From positions 1-8,649 of the forward strand of contig JAISSA010000047.1 in NCBI GenBank assembly GCA_031273365.1: a DNA stretch of 8,649 nt, written 5' to 3'. Shown here one piece after another: positions 1 through 6,061 of the stretch. The notes beneath the pieces are model-generated. The model saw only the letters and a program-made list of their open reading frames with translations, did no database searches and was not told the DNA's origin. The stretch comes from Synergistaceae bacterium (GTDB lineage Bacteria > Synergistota > Synergistia > Synergistales > Aminobacteriaceae). Each line of letters opens with the position of its first letter. Positions within the stretch are counted from its first letter, which is position 1. The translations under genes were made by a program, and so were the position numbers.

Positions 1-1
1 G

Positions 2-100
2 AATCTTTCTTCGAGCTTTGCGAGATCCAGCTTTAACTTCGGGCTGTATGGCCTGAAGATATACTATGCGGAAGTATTTGGTAGCTATTACCAAGTATAA
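2..100 (+). CDS. C-terminal end of an upstream protein (partial, unidentified)
   Basis: A frame open from the left edge gives 32 sense codons and stops with TAA at 98-100. The peptide is rich in Tyr, Phe, Gly and Ser and ends in YYQV, with loosely alternating polar and hydrophobic residues. That would suit the last strand of an outer-membrane beta-barrel, but this is inference from composition only. The stop lies 28 bp before the start I choose for the next gene, a typical within-operon gap. An open frame of this length can occur by chance, so confidence is limited. Confidence 0.35.
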   Translation, partial: NLSSSFARSSFNFGLYGLKIYYAEVFGSYYQV

Positions 101-128
101 GTACGCTAAAAGGATCGGAGTGCTACGG

Positions 129-560
129 ATGAGCAGCAGGGAGAAGACTGGAAAGGAAAAGTTCGACGAAGCGGTGAAAGTGGTGACGGAAAAGGCCAGG
201 ACCCCAACGGGTAAATTCACCATAGGTGTCGTGATTCTGCTGGTTATTTTGTTCAACATCGTGTGGACTCTGATGGGGAACAGAATTGCCGCGGAAGGAC
301 AGGCGCTCAGAGCGGATATGGCCGTCTTCGACTCCCGTCTTCTGGAGGTGGAAAAGGGAACGACGATCGATCTTGACGCGCTCAAAGCGGACGTCGAAAG
401 CATCAGAAAGGCCACCAACAGCTTCGAGGCGAAGCTGAACTCCATCGTCAGGGCGGAGGAGGCCCGACTGGAGACGCTCGTCAGGGACGTGGAGAACCAG
501 AAAGCCTATATTGAAGCCCTCAAAAAAATTCTTCTTTCGGGAGAGACCGGACAGCAGTAA
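129..560 (+). CDS. Single-pass membrane protein with coiled-coil tail, unknown function
   Basis: This 143-residue protein belongs to no family I recognise. Residues 1-29 are charged and Lys-rich. Residues about 30-49 are a strongly hydrophobic helix (FTIGVVILLVILFNIVW) with the features of one transmembrane segment. Residues about 52-135 are charged and heptad-like with no proline, suggesting a long coiled coil on one side of the membrane. I chose the ATG at 129 because GGAG at 117-120 sits 8 bases upstream. An ATG at 66 in the same frame lacks a good ribosome site and would overlap the probable end of the preceding gene. The response regulator gene starts 36 bp after its stop, so the two are probably co-transcribed. 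A role as an envelope anchor or scaffold is possible but unsupported. Confidence 0.75.
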   Translation: MSSREKTGKEKFDEAVKVVTEKARTPTGKFTIGVVILLVILFNIVWTLMGNRIAAEGQALRADMAVFDSRLLEVEKGTTIDLDALKADVESIRKATNSFEAKLNSIVRAEEARLETLVRDVENQKAYIEALKKILLSGETGQQ

Positions 561-596
561 GGGCCGCTCTGTTCATGAGCCGCAGGAGAGAACGCC

Positions 597-968
597 GTGC
601 CTAAAAGAGTATTTATCCTCGACGACGCCGATTTCATAGTGGACATGCTGTGCGCGATTCTGAAGGACGCCGGACACAGGATTGTGGGGACCGCAGGAAA
701 CGGGCCGGATGCTCTGGAGGCGATAGCGAAGCTGCCTGCGGATTCGATGCCGGAGATTGTAACGGTCGATTTTTACATGCCCCGCATGGATGGCCTGGAG
801 ACGATCAACAGAATACGAGCGCTTCTGCCCGACGTGAGGATTTTACTGATCAGCGCCCATGCGACGCTTCCTGTGGCTATGAAGGCCAGAGAAACGGGCG
901 TGGACGCTTTTATCGTCAAGCCCTTCGAGCCCCGAACGCTTCTGGAGACGCTCGATCGACTGGGGTGA
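597..968 (+). CDS. Stand-alone CheY-like response regulator receiver protein
   Basis: The 123 residues form one receiver domain and nothing more. The acidic pair D9-D10, phospho-acceptor D58 (in VTVDFYMP), the switch Ser at S86 (LLISAHA) and the K108-P109 pair are all in canonical places. It should therefore accept phosphate from a histidine kinase and signal by protein contact, not by DNA binding, since no output domain follows. The start is GTG at 597, with AGGAG at 584-588 eight bases upstream; an ATG start would cut off the acidic pocket. No kinase gene is in view, so the partner is unknown. It follows the coiled-coil membrane protein by 36 bp. CheY-like motility control and Spo0F-like phosphorelay roles cannot be told apart from sequence alone. 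Confidence 0.93.
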   Translation: MPKRVFILDDADFIVDMLCAILKDAGHRIVGTAGNGPDALEAIAKLPADSMPEIVTVDFYMPRMDGLETINRIRALLPDVRILLISAHATLPVAMKARETGVDAFIVKPFEPRTLLETLDRLG

Positions 969-1012
969 CGAAACCTGTCCGATGTCGTGCATTTACTCGA
1001 ACGTTATGTGTA

Positions 1013-1048
1013 ACCGTTTGACTTGACCGTTTAACTTCAGGTTAACTT
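1013..1048 (+). repeat. Imperfect ~13-bp direct repeats upstream of lepA
   Basis: ACCGTTTGACTT (1013-1024) is followed at once by ACCGTTTAACTT (1026-1037), and a degenerate third copy, GGTTAACTT, sits at 1040-1048. The block ends where the terminator hairpin begins. A TTGACT hexamer (1018-1023) lies 17 bases before GTTAAC (1041-1046), which could be a weak promoter. The repeats could also be operator half-sites; the sequence does not decide. Confidence 0.4.
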
Positions 1049-1075
1049 AGGGGGGCTCTTAACGGCCCCTTTTTT
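1049..1075 (+). terminator. Probable intrinsic terminator after the response regulator gene
   Basis: AGGGG (1049-1053) pairs with CCCCT (1066-1070) around a 12-base loop, followed directly by a run of T to 1075. The stem is short but GC-rich, and the T-run is good. It would end transcripts from the membrane protein/response regulator operon about 80 bases after the stop. If a promoter lies in the repeats just upstream, it could instead act as an attenuator in the lepA leader. Confidence 0.6.
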
Positions 1076-1110
1076 GGTTTTCAGTGTGCCGACAACCTGA
1101 AAATAAAGCC

Positions 1111-1152
1111 GTGGGGCTCCGCCCCACACCCCGCAGGGGACGCAGTCCCCTG
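1111..1152. repeat. GC-rich tandem double hairpin (REP-like) in the lepA leader
   Basis: Two perfect hairpins lie back to back: GTGGGGC/GCCCCAC around a 3-base loop (1111-1127), and CAGGGGA/TCCCCTG around a 5-base loop (1134-1152). Similar GC-rich paired hairpins recur between genes in many bacterial genomes, so a dispersed REP-like element is likely. This is from memory and no second copy occurs in this window. It ends 36 bp before the lepA Shine-Dalgarno sequence, and could stall transcription or protect RNA ends. Confidence 0.5.
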
Positions 1153-1199
1153 ACCCCGTTATTTGGCGTGTCCGAAAAATCGTCTGCAGGGGAGCTGTC

Positions 1200-3008
1200 A
1201 TGAAACAGGAAAACATAAGAAATTTTTGCATTGTCGCCCATATCGATCATGGGAAGTCGACGCTTGCAGACCGTCTGATCGAGGTCACGCACACCGTCGC
1301 CTCCCGCGACATGCGCCACCAGTTTTTGGATTCGCTGGCGCTGGAGCGCGAGCGCGGCATCACCATCAAGCTGGTCCCCGTCCGCATGGACTATCGCGCA
1401 CGCGATGGCCGCGATTACGTGCTGAACCTCATAGACACCCCCGGGCACGTCGATTTTGGATACGAGGTCTCCCGTTCGCTTGCGGCGTGCGAGGGGGCGC
1501 TGCTCGTGGTCGACGCGACGCAGGGCGTCGAGGCCCAGACCGTGGCGAACGCCTGGCAGGCCGTAGAGCAGGGGCTGGAGGTCATTTCCGTCATCAACAA
1601 AATCGATCTTCCCTCCGCCCGGCCCGAGAACGCCAGAAAGGAAATTGCCGACGTCGTGGGGCTGGACGCCTCGGACGCCATACTGACGAGCGCCAAGGAG
1701 GGCACGGGCATCGAGGAAATTCTGGAAAGGATCGTCTCGTCCGTTCCCGCGCCGGAGGGCGACCCCTCGGCGCCTCTCGAGGCGCTGATCTTCGACTCCG
1801 TCTACGACAACTACCGCGGCGTCATCTGCTACGTGCGCGTTATGAACGGCACGCTGCGTTCGGGCCAGAACATCCTCTTCATGGCGACCGGCGGCCGTTA
1901 TCCGATCGACGAGGTCGGGGTGTTTCGTCCGGGCTTCACCCCCGTGGAGCAACTGGGGCCCGGCGAGGTGGGATATATCTCGGCCAGCCTGAAGACCCTT
2001 GCGGAGACGCACGTGGGCGACACGATCACCGACGCGGGCCGGCCGGCGGCAAAACCGCTGCCTGGATACCGCAAGGTCAAAAGCGTCGTATTCTGCGGCT
2101 TTTATCCCGTCGAGCGCGACGCTTATCCGCAGCTGAGAGACGCGCTGGAAAAGCTCTGCCTGAACGACTCGGCGATCCTGTTCGAGCCGGAGACCTCCGT
2201 GGCCCTGGGGTTCGGGTTCCGGTGCGGCTTTCTGGGCCTGCTGCACATGGACGTGGCGAGCGAGCGCCTGCGCCGGGAGTTCGACGTCGAACTCGTCGCC
2301 ACGGCCCCGAACGTCGTCTACGAGATCGTCGACACAAAAGGGACGGTTATCGAGGCCCATCGGCCCGGCGATTTCCCCGAGGCGGGCGAGATCGCGGAGG
2401 TCCGCGAGCCTTTTATAAAGCTCTCCGTTTTTCTCCCCTCCGACTACGTGGGCAGGGTCATGCAGCTTCTGCAGGAAAAGCGGGGCGTTTATAAATCCAT
2501 GGATTACCTGACGCAGGACCGCGTGCGGCTCGTCTACGAGATGCCCCTGGCGGAGTTTATCATCGATTTTCACGATAAACTGAAGTCCCAGACGCGCGGT
2601 TACGCGTCTCTGGACTACGAATTCGTGGGCCTGCGCGCGTCCGATCTGGTGCGCGTGGACGTGCTGGTCAACGGGGAGGCCGCCGACGCGTTTTCCTTTA
2701 TCTGTCACAGAGACGCGGCCTACAACCGCGGGCACACGGCCGTCACGAAGCTGAAGGAGCTGATCCCGAGCCAGCTTTTCGAGGTCCCCATCCAGGCGTC
2801 GATCGGAAAGCGCGTCATCGTGCGCGTCAACGTGAAAGCCCTGCGCAAAGACGTGCTGGCCAAGTGTTATGGCGGAGACATCACGCGCAAGCGCAAGCTT
2901 CTGGAAAAACAGAAGGAAGGCAAGAAGCGCATGAAGCAGATCGGCAGGGTCTCGATCCCCCAGGAGGCGTTTCTGGCCTTCCTGCAGATTGATGGTGAAG
3001 AGAAATGA
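1200..3008 (+). CDS. lepA: Elongation factor 4 (LepA), ribosome-associated GTPase
   Basis: LepA binds ribosomes in the cytoplasm, can back-translocate tRNAs, and influences initiation and 30S assembly. The 602 residues match the usual family length. All G motifs are present: AHIDHGKST (13-21), ERGITIK (51-57), DTPGHVDF (79-86, with the catalytic His at 83), NKID (133-136) and SAK (164-166). The EF-G-like domains follow. The family-specific C-terminal segment, with basic RKRKLLEKQKEGKKRMKQIG at about 563-582, distinguishes it from EF-G, TypA and the tetracycline-protection proteins. The ATG at 1200 has AGGGGAG (1188-1194) five bases upstream. hemW follows, and a lepA-hemW pair is a common bacterial arrangement. 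Its stop codon lies in a short tandem repeat. Confidence 0.98.
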   Translation: MKQENIRNFCIVAHIDHGKSTLADRLIEVTHTVASRDMRHQFLDSLALERERGITIKLVPVRMDYRARDGRDYVLNLIDTPGHVDFGYEVSRSLAACEGALLVVDATQGVEAQTVANAWQAVEQGLEVISVINKIDLPSARPENARKEIADVVGLDASDAILTSAKEGTGIEEILERIVSSVPAPEGDPSAPLEALIFDSVYDNYRGVICYVRVMNGTLRSGQNILFMATGGRYPIDEVGVFRPGFTPVEQLGPGEVGYISASLKTLAETHVGDTITDAGRPAAKPLPGYRKVKSVVFCGFYPVERDAYPQLRDALEKLCLNDSAILFEPETSVALGFGFRCGFLGLLHMDVASERLRREFDVELVATAPNVVYEIVDTKGTVIEAHRPGDFPEAGEIAEVREPFIKLSVFLPSDYVGRVMQLLQEKRGVYKSMDYLTQDRVRLVYEMPLAEFIIDFHDKLKSQTRGYASLDYEFVGLRASDLVRVDVLVNGEAADAFSFICHRDAAYNRGHTAVTKLKELIPSQLFEVPIQASIGKRVIVRVNVKALRKDVLAKCYGGDITRKRKLLEKQKEGKKRMKQIGRVSIPQEAFLAFLQIDGEEK

Positions 3009-3040
3009 TAATAAAGAGAAATGATAATGAAGAGAAATAG
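2998..3040 (+). repeat. 16-bp-period tandem repeat spanning the lepA stop codon
   Basis: The 15-base string AAGAGAAATGATAAT occurs at 2998-3012 and again at 3014-3028, and a partial third copy (AAGAGAAATAG) lies at 3030-3040, giving a period of 16. The first copy contains the lepA TGA stop (3006-3008). The rest repeats the last codons out of frame and scatters extra stop codons. It looks like a local slippage duplication of the gene end. Confidence 0.8.
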
Positions 3041-3054
3041 CCCTGACGACGAAG

Positions 3055-3102
3055 AAAAACGGCCTCGATGACGGGGAGCAATAATCGGGGTCGCCGGTTT
3101 TT
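3055..3102 (+). terminator. Bulged terminator-like hairpin directly abutting the hemW start
   Basis: AAAAAC (3055-3060) can pair with GTTTTT (3097-3102), GGC (3061-3063) with GCC (3093-3095), and CTCGAT (3064-3069) with ATCGGG (3084-3089, one G-T pair), leaving small bulges and a 14-base loop. The A-run before and T-run after the GC stem are the signature of a bidirectional intrinsic terminator. The hemW ATG follows the last T with no gap. It may terminate lepA transcripts or attenuate hemW; pairing was judged by eye without an energy calculation. Confidence 0.5.
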
Positions 3103-4314
3103 ATGATCTTTTCCCTTTACCTCCACGTTCCGTTCTGCGTTTCCAGATGCGGGTACTGCTCGTTTTACAGCCGGGCGACCGGGCCGGATGTCCGGCGCGG
3201 CGACGCCCTCGTCGAGGCATGGCTGGCGGGAGTGGGGCGGGAGGCGGAGCGCATCGGGCGGATATGGGAGGGACGGCCGCCCCTTCGCACCGTTTATATC
3301 GGGGGAGGGACGCCGACCGTTTTGTCCCCCGCCGTGTGGGCGCGCCTGCTCCGCGTTCTGGAGGGGGCCTTCGACGTGTCGGGCGTCCGGGAGGCCACCG
3401 TCGAGGCGAACCCCTGCTCCCTGACGGACGATCATCTGAGGCTGTGGCGCGATTCGTTCGTCACGCGGGTCAGTCTGGGCGTTCAGAGCCTGCGGGACGA
3501 CGAGCTTTCGTGGCTGGGCCGTCGGCATGACGCGCGGGAGGCGCTTCTTGCGATCGAAAAGACGCTGGCGTACGGGTTCGACGCGTCCGCCGACCTGATC
3601 TTCGGGCTTCCGCTCCAGACGCTGCGAACGTGGCACGACTCCCTTCATCGCGTCGTCGCGTCGGGGGTCGGGCACGTATCCGCCTATCAACTGACGCTCT
3701 CGCCCCATACGCCCCTCGGGAAGAGTTTTGAACAGAAAAATTTCGAGCTGCCGGAGGGTTATCCCTTTTATCGTTTCGCGCAATGGTATCTCGCGCTTCG
3801 GGGCCTCGCTCAGTACGAGATCGCGAGTTTCGCGCGTCCGGGCGGGGAGTGCCTGCACAACCTCGCCTACTGGCGGCAGGAAAACGTTCTGGCGCTCGGG
3901 CCGTCGGCCTGGGGGTATCTCGGAGGAGGATGGGAATCTCAGGAGAGGAGTCCCGATGGGTCGTCCTGCCATAAATTTAAGTATTGCGGCGGATTGCGGT
4001 ACCATAACGTCTCCACACTCGAGGAGTATATTTCTGTGTCGGAGACGCAGTTGCCCATCGCCGGCGCTGAGCGTCTCCAGGGGCGCGCGGCGAAGACGGA
4101 GGCCGCGATTCTGGCGCTGCGGACGAGGTGGGGCATTGACGCGGCGGCGTTCACGGAACGCTGGGGACGTGAATGCCGGGAGGAAATTCTGGGCGTTCTG
4201 AAAAGCGTCCCCCCGCGCCTTGTGCGGATCGACGAGAGCGGCGCGCGCCTGACGCCGGCGGGAATGAGGGTCGGCAACGCCATCTGGGTGGAATTGATGG
4301 CGCTGGACGACTGA
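3103..4314 (+). CDS. hemW: HemW, radical SAM heme chaperone
   Basis: The 403 residues carry the radical SAM cluster motif C12-x3-C16-x2-C19-S-F, which binds the [4Fe-4S] cluster and S-adenosylmethionine. Phe at the fourth position, where true HemN coproporphyrinogen oxidases have Cys, marks the HemW branch. That family binds heme and delivers it to respiratory proteins, with no proven oxidase activity. Other family motifs are GGGTP (67-71), EANP (101-104), SLGVQS (124-129), LGRRH (138-142), IFGLP (166-170) and the HNLAYW region (252-257). The C-terminal ~80 residues (EAAILALRTRWGID) fit the HemW winged-helix-like domain. The N-terminus fits the family, so ATG 3103 is right, yet there is no clear ribosome site; the nearest G-run (3087-3090) is 12 bases away and inside a hairpin. 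It is commonly annotated as a HemN-like oxidase. Confidence 0.95.
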   Translation: MIFSLYLHVPFCVSRCGYCSFYSRATGPDVRRGDALVEAWLAGVGREAERIGRIWEGRPPLRTVYIGGGTPTVLSPAVWARLLRVLEGAFDVSGVREATVEANPCSLTDDHLRLWRDSFVTRVSLGVQSLRDDELSWLGRRHDAREALLAIEKTLAYGFDASADLIFGLPLQTLRTWHDSLHRVVASGVGHVSAYQLTLSPHTPLGKSFEQKNFELPEGYPFYRFAQWYLALRGLAQYEIASFARPGGECLHNLAYWRQENVLALGPSAWGYLGGGWESQERSPDGSSCHKFKYCGGLRYHNVSTLEEYISVSETQLPIAGAERLQGRAAKTEAAILALRTRWGIDAAAFTERWGRECREEILGVLKSVPPRLVRIDESGARLTPAGMRVGNAIWVELMALDD

Positions 4315-4357
4315 CGCGGCGCTGGTGCGCGGCGTAAAATGCAAGGGAGGAATTGTA

Positions 4358-5623
4358 GTGCGTTATACTGCATTTTTGTTGCTTGTATGTATGATTCAGG
4401 TCGTTTTTCCGGGAGGCCCCGCGTCGGCGGGCGTGCCCGACAGGAAAGCCGACAGGGAAGCGGCGGCCGGAGCGATCGACGCCTTCGCGATCGACGTTTA
4501 TCGCCGTCTGGCCGAGGATGACGGAGAGCGAAAGGGAAACCTGTTTTTCTCGCCGTACAGCATCGCGTCGGCCCTTGCGATGACGTACGGAGGGGCGAGT
4601 GGACAGACGGCCGCGGAGATGGCGAAGGCGCTCCGGTTTGCCGGCGACGCCGCCGCGCTGCACGCCTCGATGAAGAAAATAGCGGACCGTTTCGGCGCGA
4701 TTTCGGGGGACGAGGGAGTGATCGATGTCGCCAACCGCCTCTGGCTCGACGGGACACAGAAGCTCCTTCCGGACTACATCGCGCTGGCCGGGGAAAATTA
4801 CGACGGGGGCGTCGAGTCGGCGGATTTTCGAAAGGGCACGGAGGACGCGCGGGCGACGATCAACGCCTGGGTGGAGCGAAAGACCCGCGACAAAATCCGG
4901 GAGCTTCTGCGCAAGGGAGACGTTACCGGGGACACCCGTCTGGTCCTGACCAACGCAATATACTTCAACGCCGCCTGGAGGGAGCCCTTCGATGCGGAGC
5001 TCACGAAAGAGGAGCCCTTCCGCACCGGGCGGAACGAGTCGAAGAACGTCCCCATGATGCAGCAAACGGGCATGTTCTCCTACGGAGAGACGCCGGAGCT
5101 GCAGATGATAAAAGTTCCCTACGGGTTTTTTCCCCCGCGCATCTCTCTTCTGGTCCTTCTGCCGCGCGTGAACAAGTCGTTCACGCAACTGGAGAATTTG
5201 GAGAAGGATCTGACGTTGGAGTCGCTGGACCGGTGGACGTCGGACATGCGTTTCCGGAGGGCGGCGCTTTGGCTTCCGAAGTTCAGGGTCGAGGGGCGTT
5301 TCGAGCTGAAGGAAGTCTTGAAAAAGCTGGGAATGAAGCTCGCCTTCGGCAGAGACGCGGATTTTTCGGGCATGGTGGCCGACCCTCACAATGAAGAGGG
5401 TGACTTCTGCATCGACGCCGTGATCCACCAGTCCTTCATCGATCTGGACGAGAAGGGGACGGAGGCCGCCGCGGCCACAGCGGTGTCGATGATACGGGCA
5501 ACGGCGTTCCGTCCCGAGACGGAGGAACCGGTCGAGTTTCGCGCGGACCATCCCTTCATTTATTGCATTGTGGACGATCAGACCGGCGTGATTTTATTCA
5601 TGGGCCGGATGATGGAGCCGTAA
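4358..5623 (+). CDS. Secreted serpin, probable inhibitory protease inhibitor
   Basis: This 421-residue serpin should trap a serine (or cysteine) protease by the usual suicide mechanism outside the cytoplasm. Residues 1-24 form a signal peptide: a short basic start, hydrophobic LLLVCMIQVVF, and a PASA-G cleavage site after A24. Serpin signatures include NLFFSPYSIASALAMTYGG (61-79), NAIYFNAAW (199-207) and the C-terminal DHPF...ILFMGRM. The reactive-loop hinge, E365-K-G-T-E-A-A-A-A-T (P17 to P8), has the small residues needed for insertion, so it looks inhibitory. Counting 17 residues from E365 puts P1 at A381 and P1' at T382, with R380 at P2. An elastase-like target fits that register, and a trypsin-like one fits a shift of one. 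The GTG start at 4358 has AGGGAGG (4344-4350) seven bases before it; the in-frame GTG at 4325 lacks a site and would bury the signal peptide. Confidence 0.95.
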   Translation: MRYTAFLLLVCMIQVVFPGGPASAGVPDRKADREAAAGAIDAFAIDVYRRLAEDDGERKGNLFFSPYSIASALAMTYGGASGQTAAEMAKALRFAGDAAALHASMKKIADRFGAISGDEGVIDVANRLWLDGTQKLLPDYIALAGENYDGGVESADFRKGTEDARATINAWVERKTRDKIRELLRKGDVTGDTRLVLTNAIYFNAAWREPFDAELTKEEPFRTGRNESKNVPMMQQTGMFSYGETPELQMIKVPYGFFPPRISLLVLLPRVNKSFTQLENLEKDLTLESLDRWTSDMRFRRAALWLPKFRVEGRFELKEVLKKLGMKLAFGRDADFSGMVADPHNEEGDFCIDAVIHQSFIDLDEKGTEAAAATAVSMIRATAFRPETEEPVEFRADHPFIYCIVDDQTGVILFMGRMMEP

Positions 5624-5638
5624 GGGCGCGAATTAGAC

Positions 5639-5674
5639 CCGCCCTGAGCGTTCTGCTTCAGGCGCTCAGGGCGG
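5639..5674 (+). terminator. Strong 12-bp hairpin after the serpin gene, no T-run
   Basis: CCGCCCTGAGCG (5639-5650) pairs perfectly with CGCTCAGGGCGG (5663-5674) around a 12-base loop, 15 bases after the serpin stop. No T-run follows directly (the nearest is 5720-5725), so it may be an RNA-end stabiliser or a factor-dependent terminator. GGCGG (5670-5674) can alternatively pair with CCGCC (5678-5682), which would break the outer stem. Confidence 0.5.
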
Positions 5675-5681
5675 ATTCCGC

Positions 5682-5705
5682 CGTGTTCAAGCGCTGAAGG
5701 ATTGA
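5682..5705 (+). pseudogene. Possible last codons of a decayed rpn copy
   Basis: In one frame this reads R-V-Q-A-L-K-D then TGA, close to the V-R-A-L-E-D stop of the intact Rpn gene and the V-R-A-L-K of the downstream short paralogue. Bases 5691-5700 equal the paralogue's GCGCTGAAGG exactly. Both this and the paralogue's end are followed by the same terminator module. The match is only six or seven codons, so it carries weight mainly through its position. Confidence 0.35.
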
Positions 5706-5755
5706 AATCCTGCGGAGAGTTTTTTGTCTATAGGGTGTGTTCAAATTCGTTAAAA

Positions 5756-5920
5756 TAGCGGCCCCTGAAGGGCCGTTTTGTGTTATTATTAACTTGCGGG
5801 AAAGGCCGCCCGTGGGGGTCGGAGCATTTACGCCAGTTATGCGACGGCCCTCGTTTCCTATGTTAGCCGGGGCAGATGTTCTTCCATATCCCGTGCCCGG
5901 ATTGCATCGAAACTCCAGGG
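5756..5920. repeat. Left copy of the duplicated terminator/GLUG-tail module
   Basis: These 165 bases match 7401-7564 at about 87% identity by hand alignment, with a single one-base indel. The module begins at TAG, runs through two hairpins, and ends inside a - strand GLUG C-terminus. The non-coding half has about 7 differences in 81 bases and the coding half about 14 in 84. Homology fades at both edges; beyond the right end only the GLUG frame can be followed a few more codons. Confidence 0.9.
5758..5779 (+). terminator. Intrinsic terminator, left module copy
   Basis: GCGGCCC (5758-5764) pairs with GGGCCGT (5770-5776) around a CTGAA loop and is followed by T to 5779. Six pairs are GC and the outermost is G-T. 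It is the counterpart of the hairpin at 7402-7424. No intact gene ends just before it, in line with loss of an rpn copy here. Confidence 0.65.
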
Positions 5921-5923
5921 ATT
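5837..5923 (-). pseudogene. Decayed C-terminal fragment of a GLUG-repeat gene
   Basis: Read on the - strand, the fragment gives PWSFDAI, then EEHLPRLT, a TAG codon (5858-5860), ETRAVA and a TAA stop (5837-5839). The intact gene at 7481-8461 ends PWSFDAI...EEHMPRLTWETRVVA. The Trp codon has become TAG. The spacing from PW to the stop is identical in both copies (81 bases), so the fragment has no indels. Upstream of about 5925 the similarity is lost, so the N-terminal ~295 residues are missing. It is a remnant, not a working gene. Confidence 0.8.
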
Positions 5924-5985
5924 TTTCTGCCCCGCCCCGCATGACGCCGGATTTAACAGAAACGTTCCAACCAACAGGAAGAGCG

Positions 5986-6017
5986 ACTTTAAAGTTTAAA
6001 AAAGGTTAAAAAATACC
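5986..6017 (+). promoter_or_regulatory. A/T-rich segment upstream of the rpn promoter
   Basis: A palindrome ACTTTAAAGT (5986-5995) leads into TTTAAA and A-runs up to about 6014, in otherwise GC-rich surroundings. It lies just before the likely -35 region, where an UP element or an operator would sit. Apart from this and the decayed module, I see nothing gene-like between 5624 and 6061. Confidence 0.3.
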
Positions 6018-6025
6018 TTTTCCCG

Positions 6026-6055
6026 GTTCCGCAACCCGGCGTCGTGCGCTATAAT
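6026..6055 (+). promoter_or_regulatory. Promoter of the rpn gene; transcript probably leaderless
   Basis: A perfect TATAAT (6050-6055) is preceded 17 bases earlier by TTCCGC (6027-6032), a weak -35. Transcription normally starts about seven bases after the -10, which falls at 6062, the A of the best start codon. No Shine-Dalgarno sequence lies before that ATG, which fits leaderless translation. Confidence 0.5.
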
Positions 6056-6061
6056 ATCCGC

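Noticed and set aside
66..128. Upstream ATG (66) as the start of the coiled-coil membrane protein
   Set aside because: No ribosome site, overlap with the probable preceding gene end, and a much better start at 129.
1076..1199. Riboswitch in the lepA leader
   Set aside because: Only two simple perfect hairpins are present, with no conserved aptamer pattern that I recognise.
1059..2735. A 558-codon open frame on the - strand across lepA
   Set aside because: It is antisense to a full-length, motif-complete lepA, and its long Arg/Asp/His-rich peptide is typical of the reverse frame of GC-rich coding DNA.
2881..5551. Long - strand open frames opposite hemW and the serpin
   Set aside because: Both + strand genes are intact, with family motifs along their length; the reverse products are low-complexity Arg/Pro-rich sequence with no recognisable domain.
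5820..5925. A + strand peptide (GVGAFTPVMRRPSFPM) found in both module copies
   Set aside because: Its conservation follows from the duplicated DNA, and the differences between copies fit the - strand GLUG frame; it has no ribosome site.
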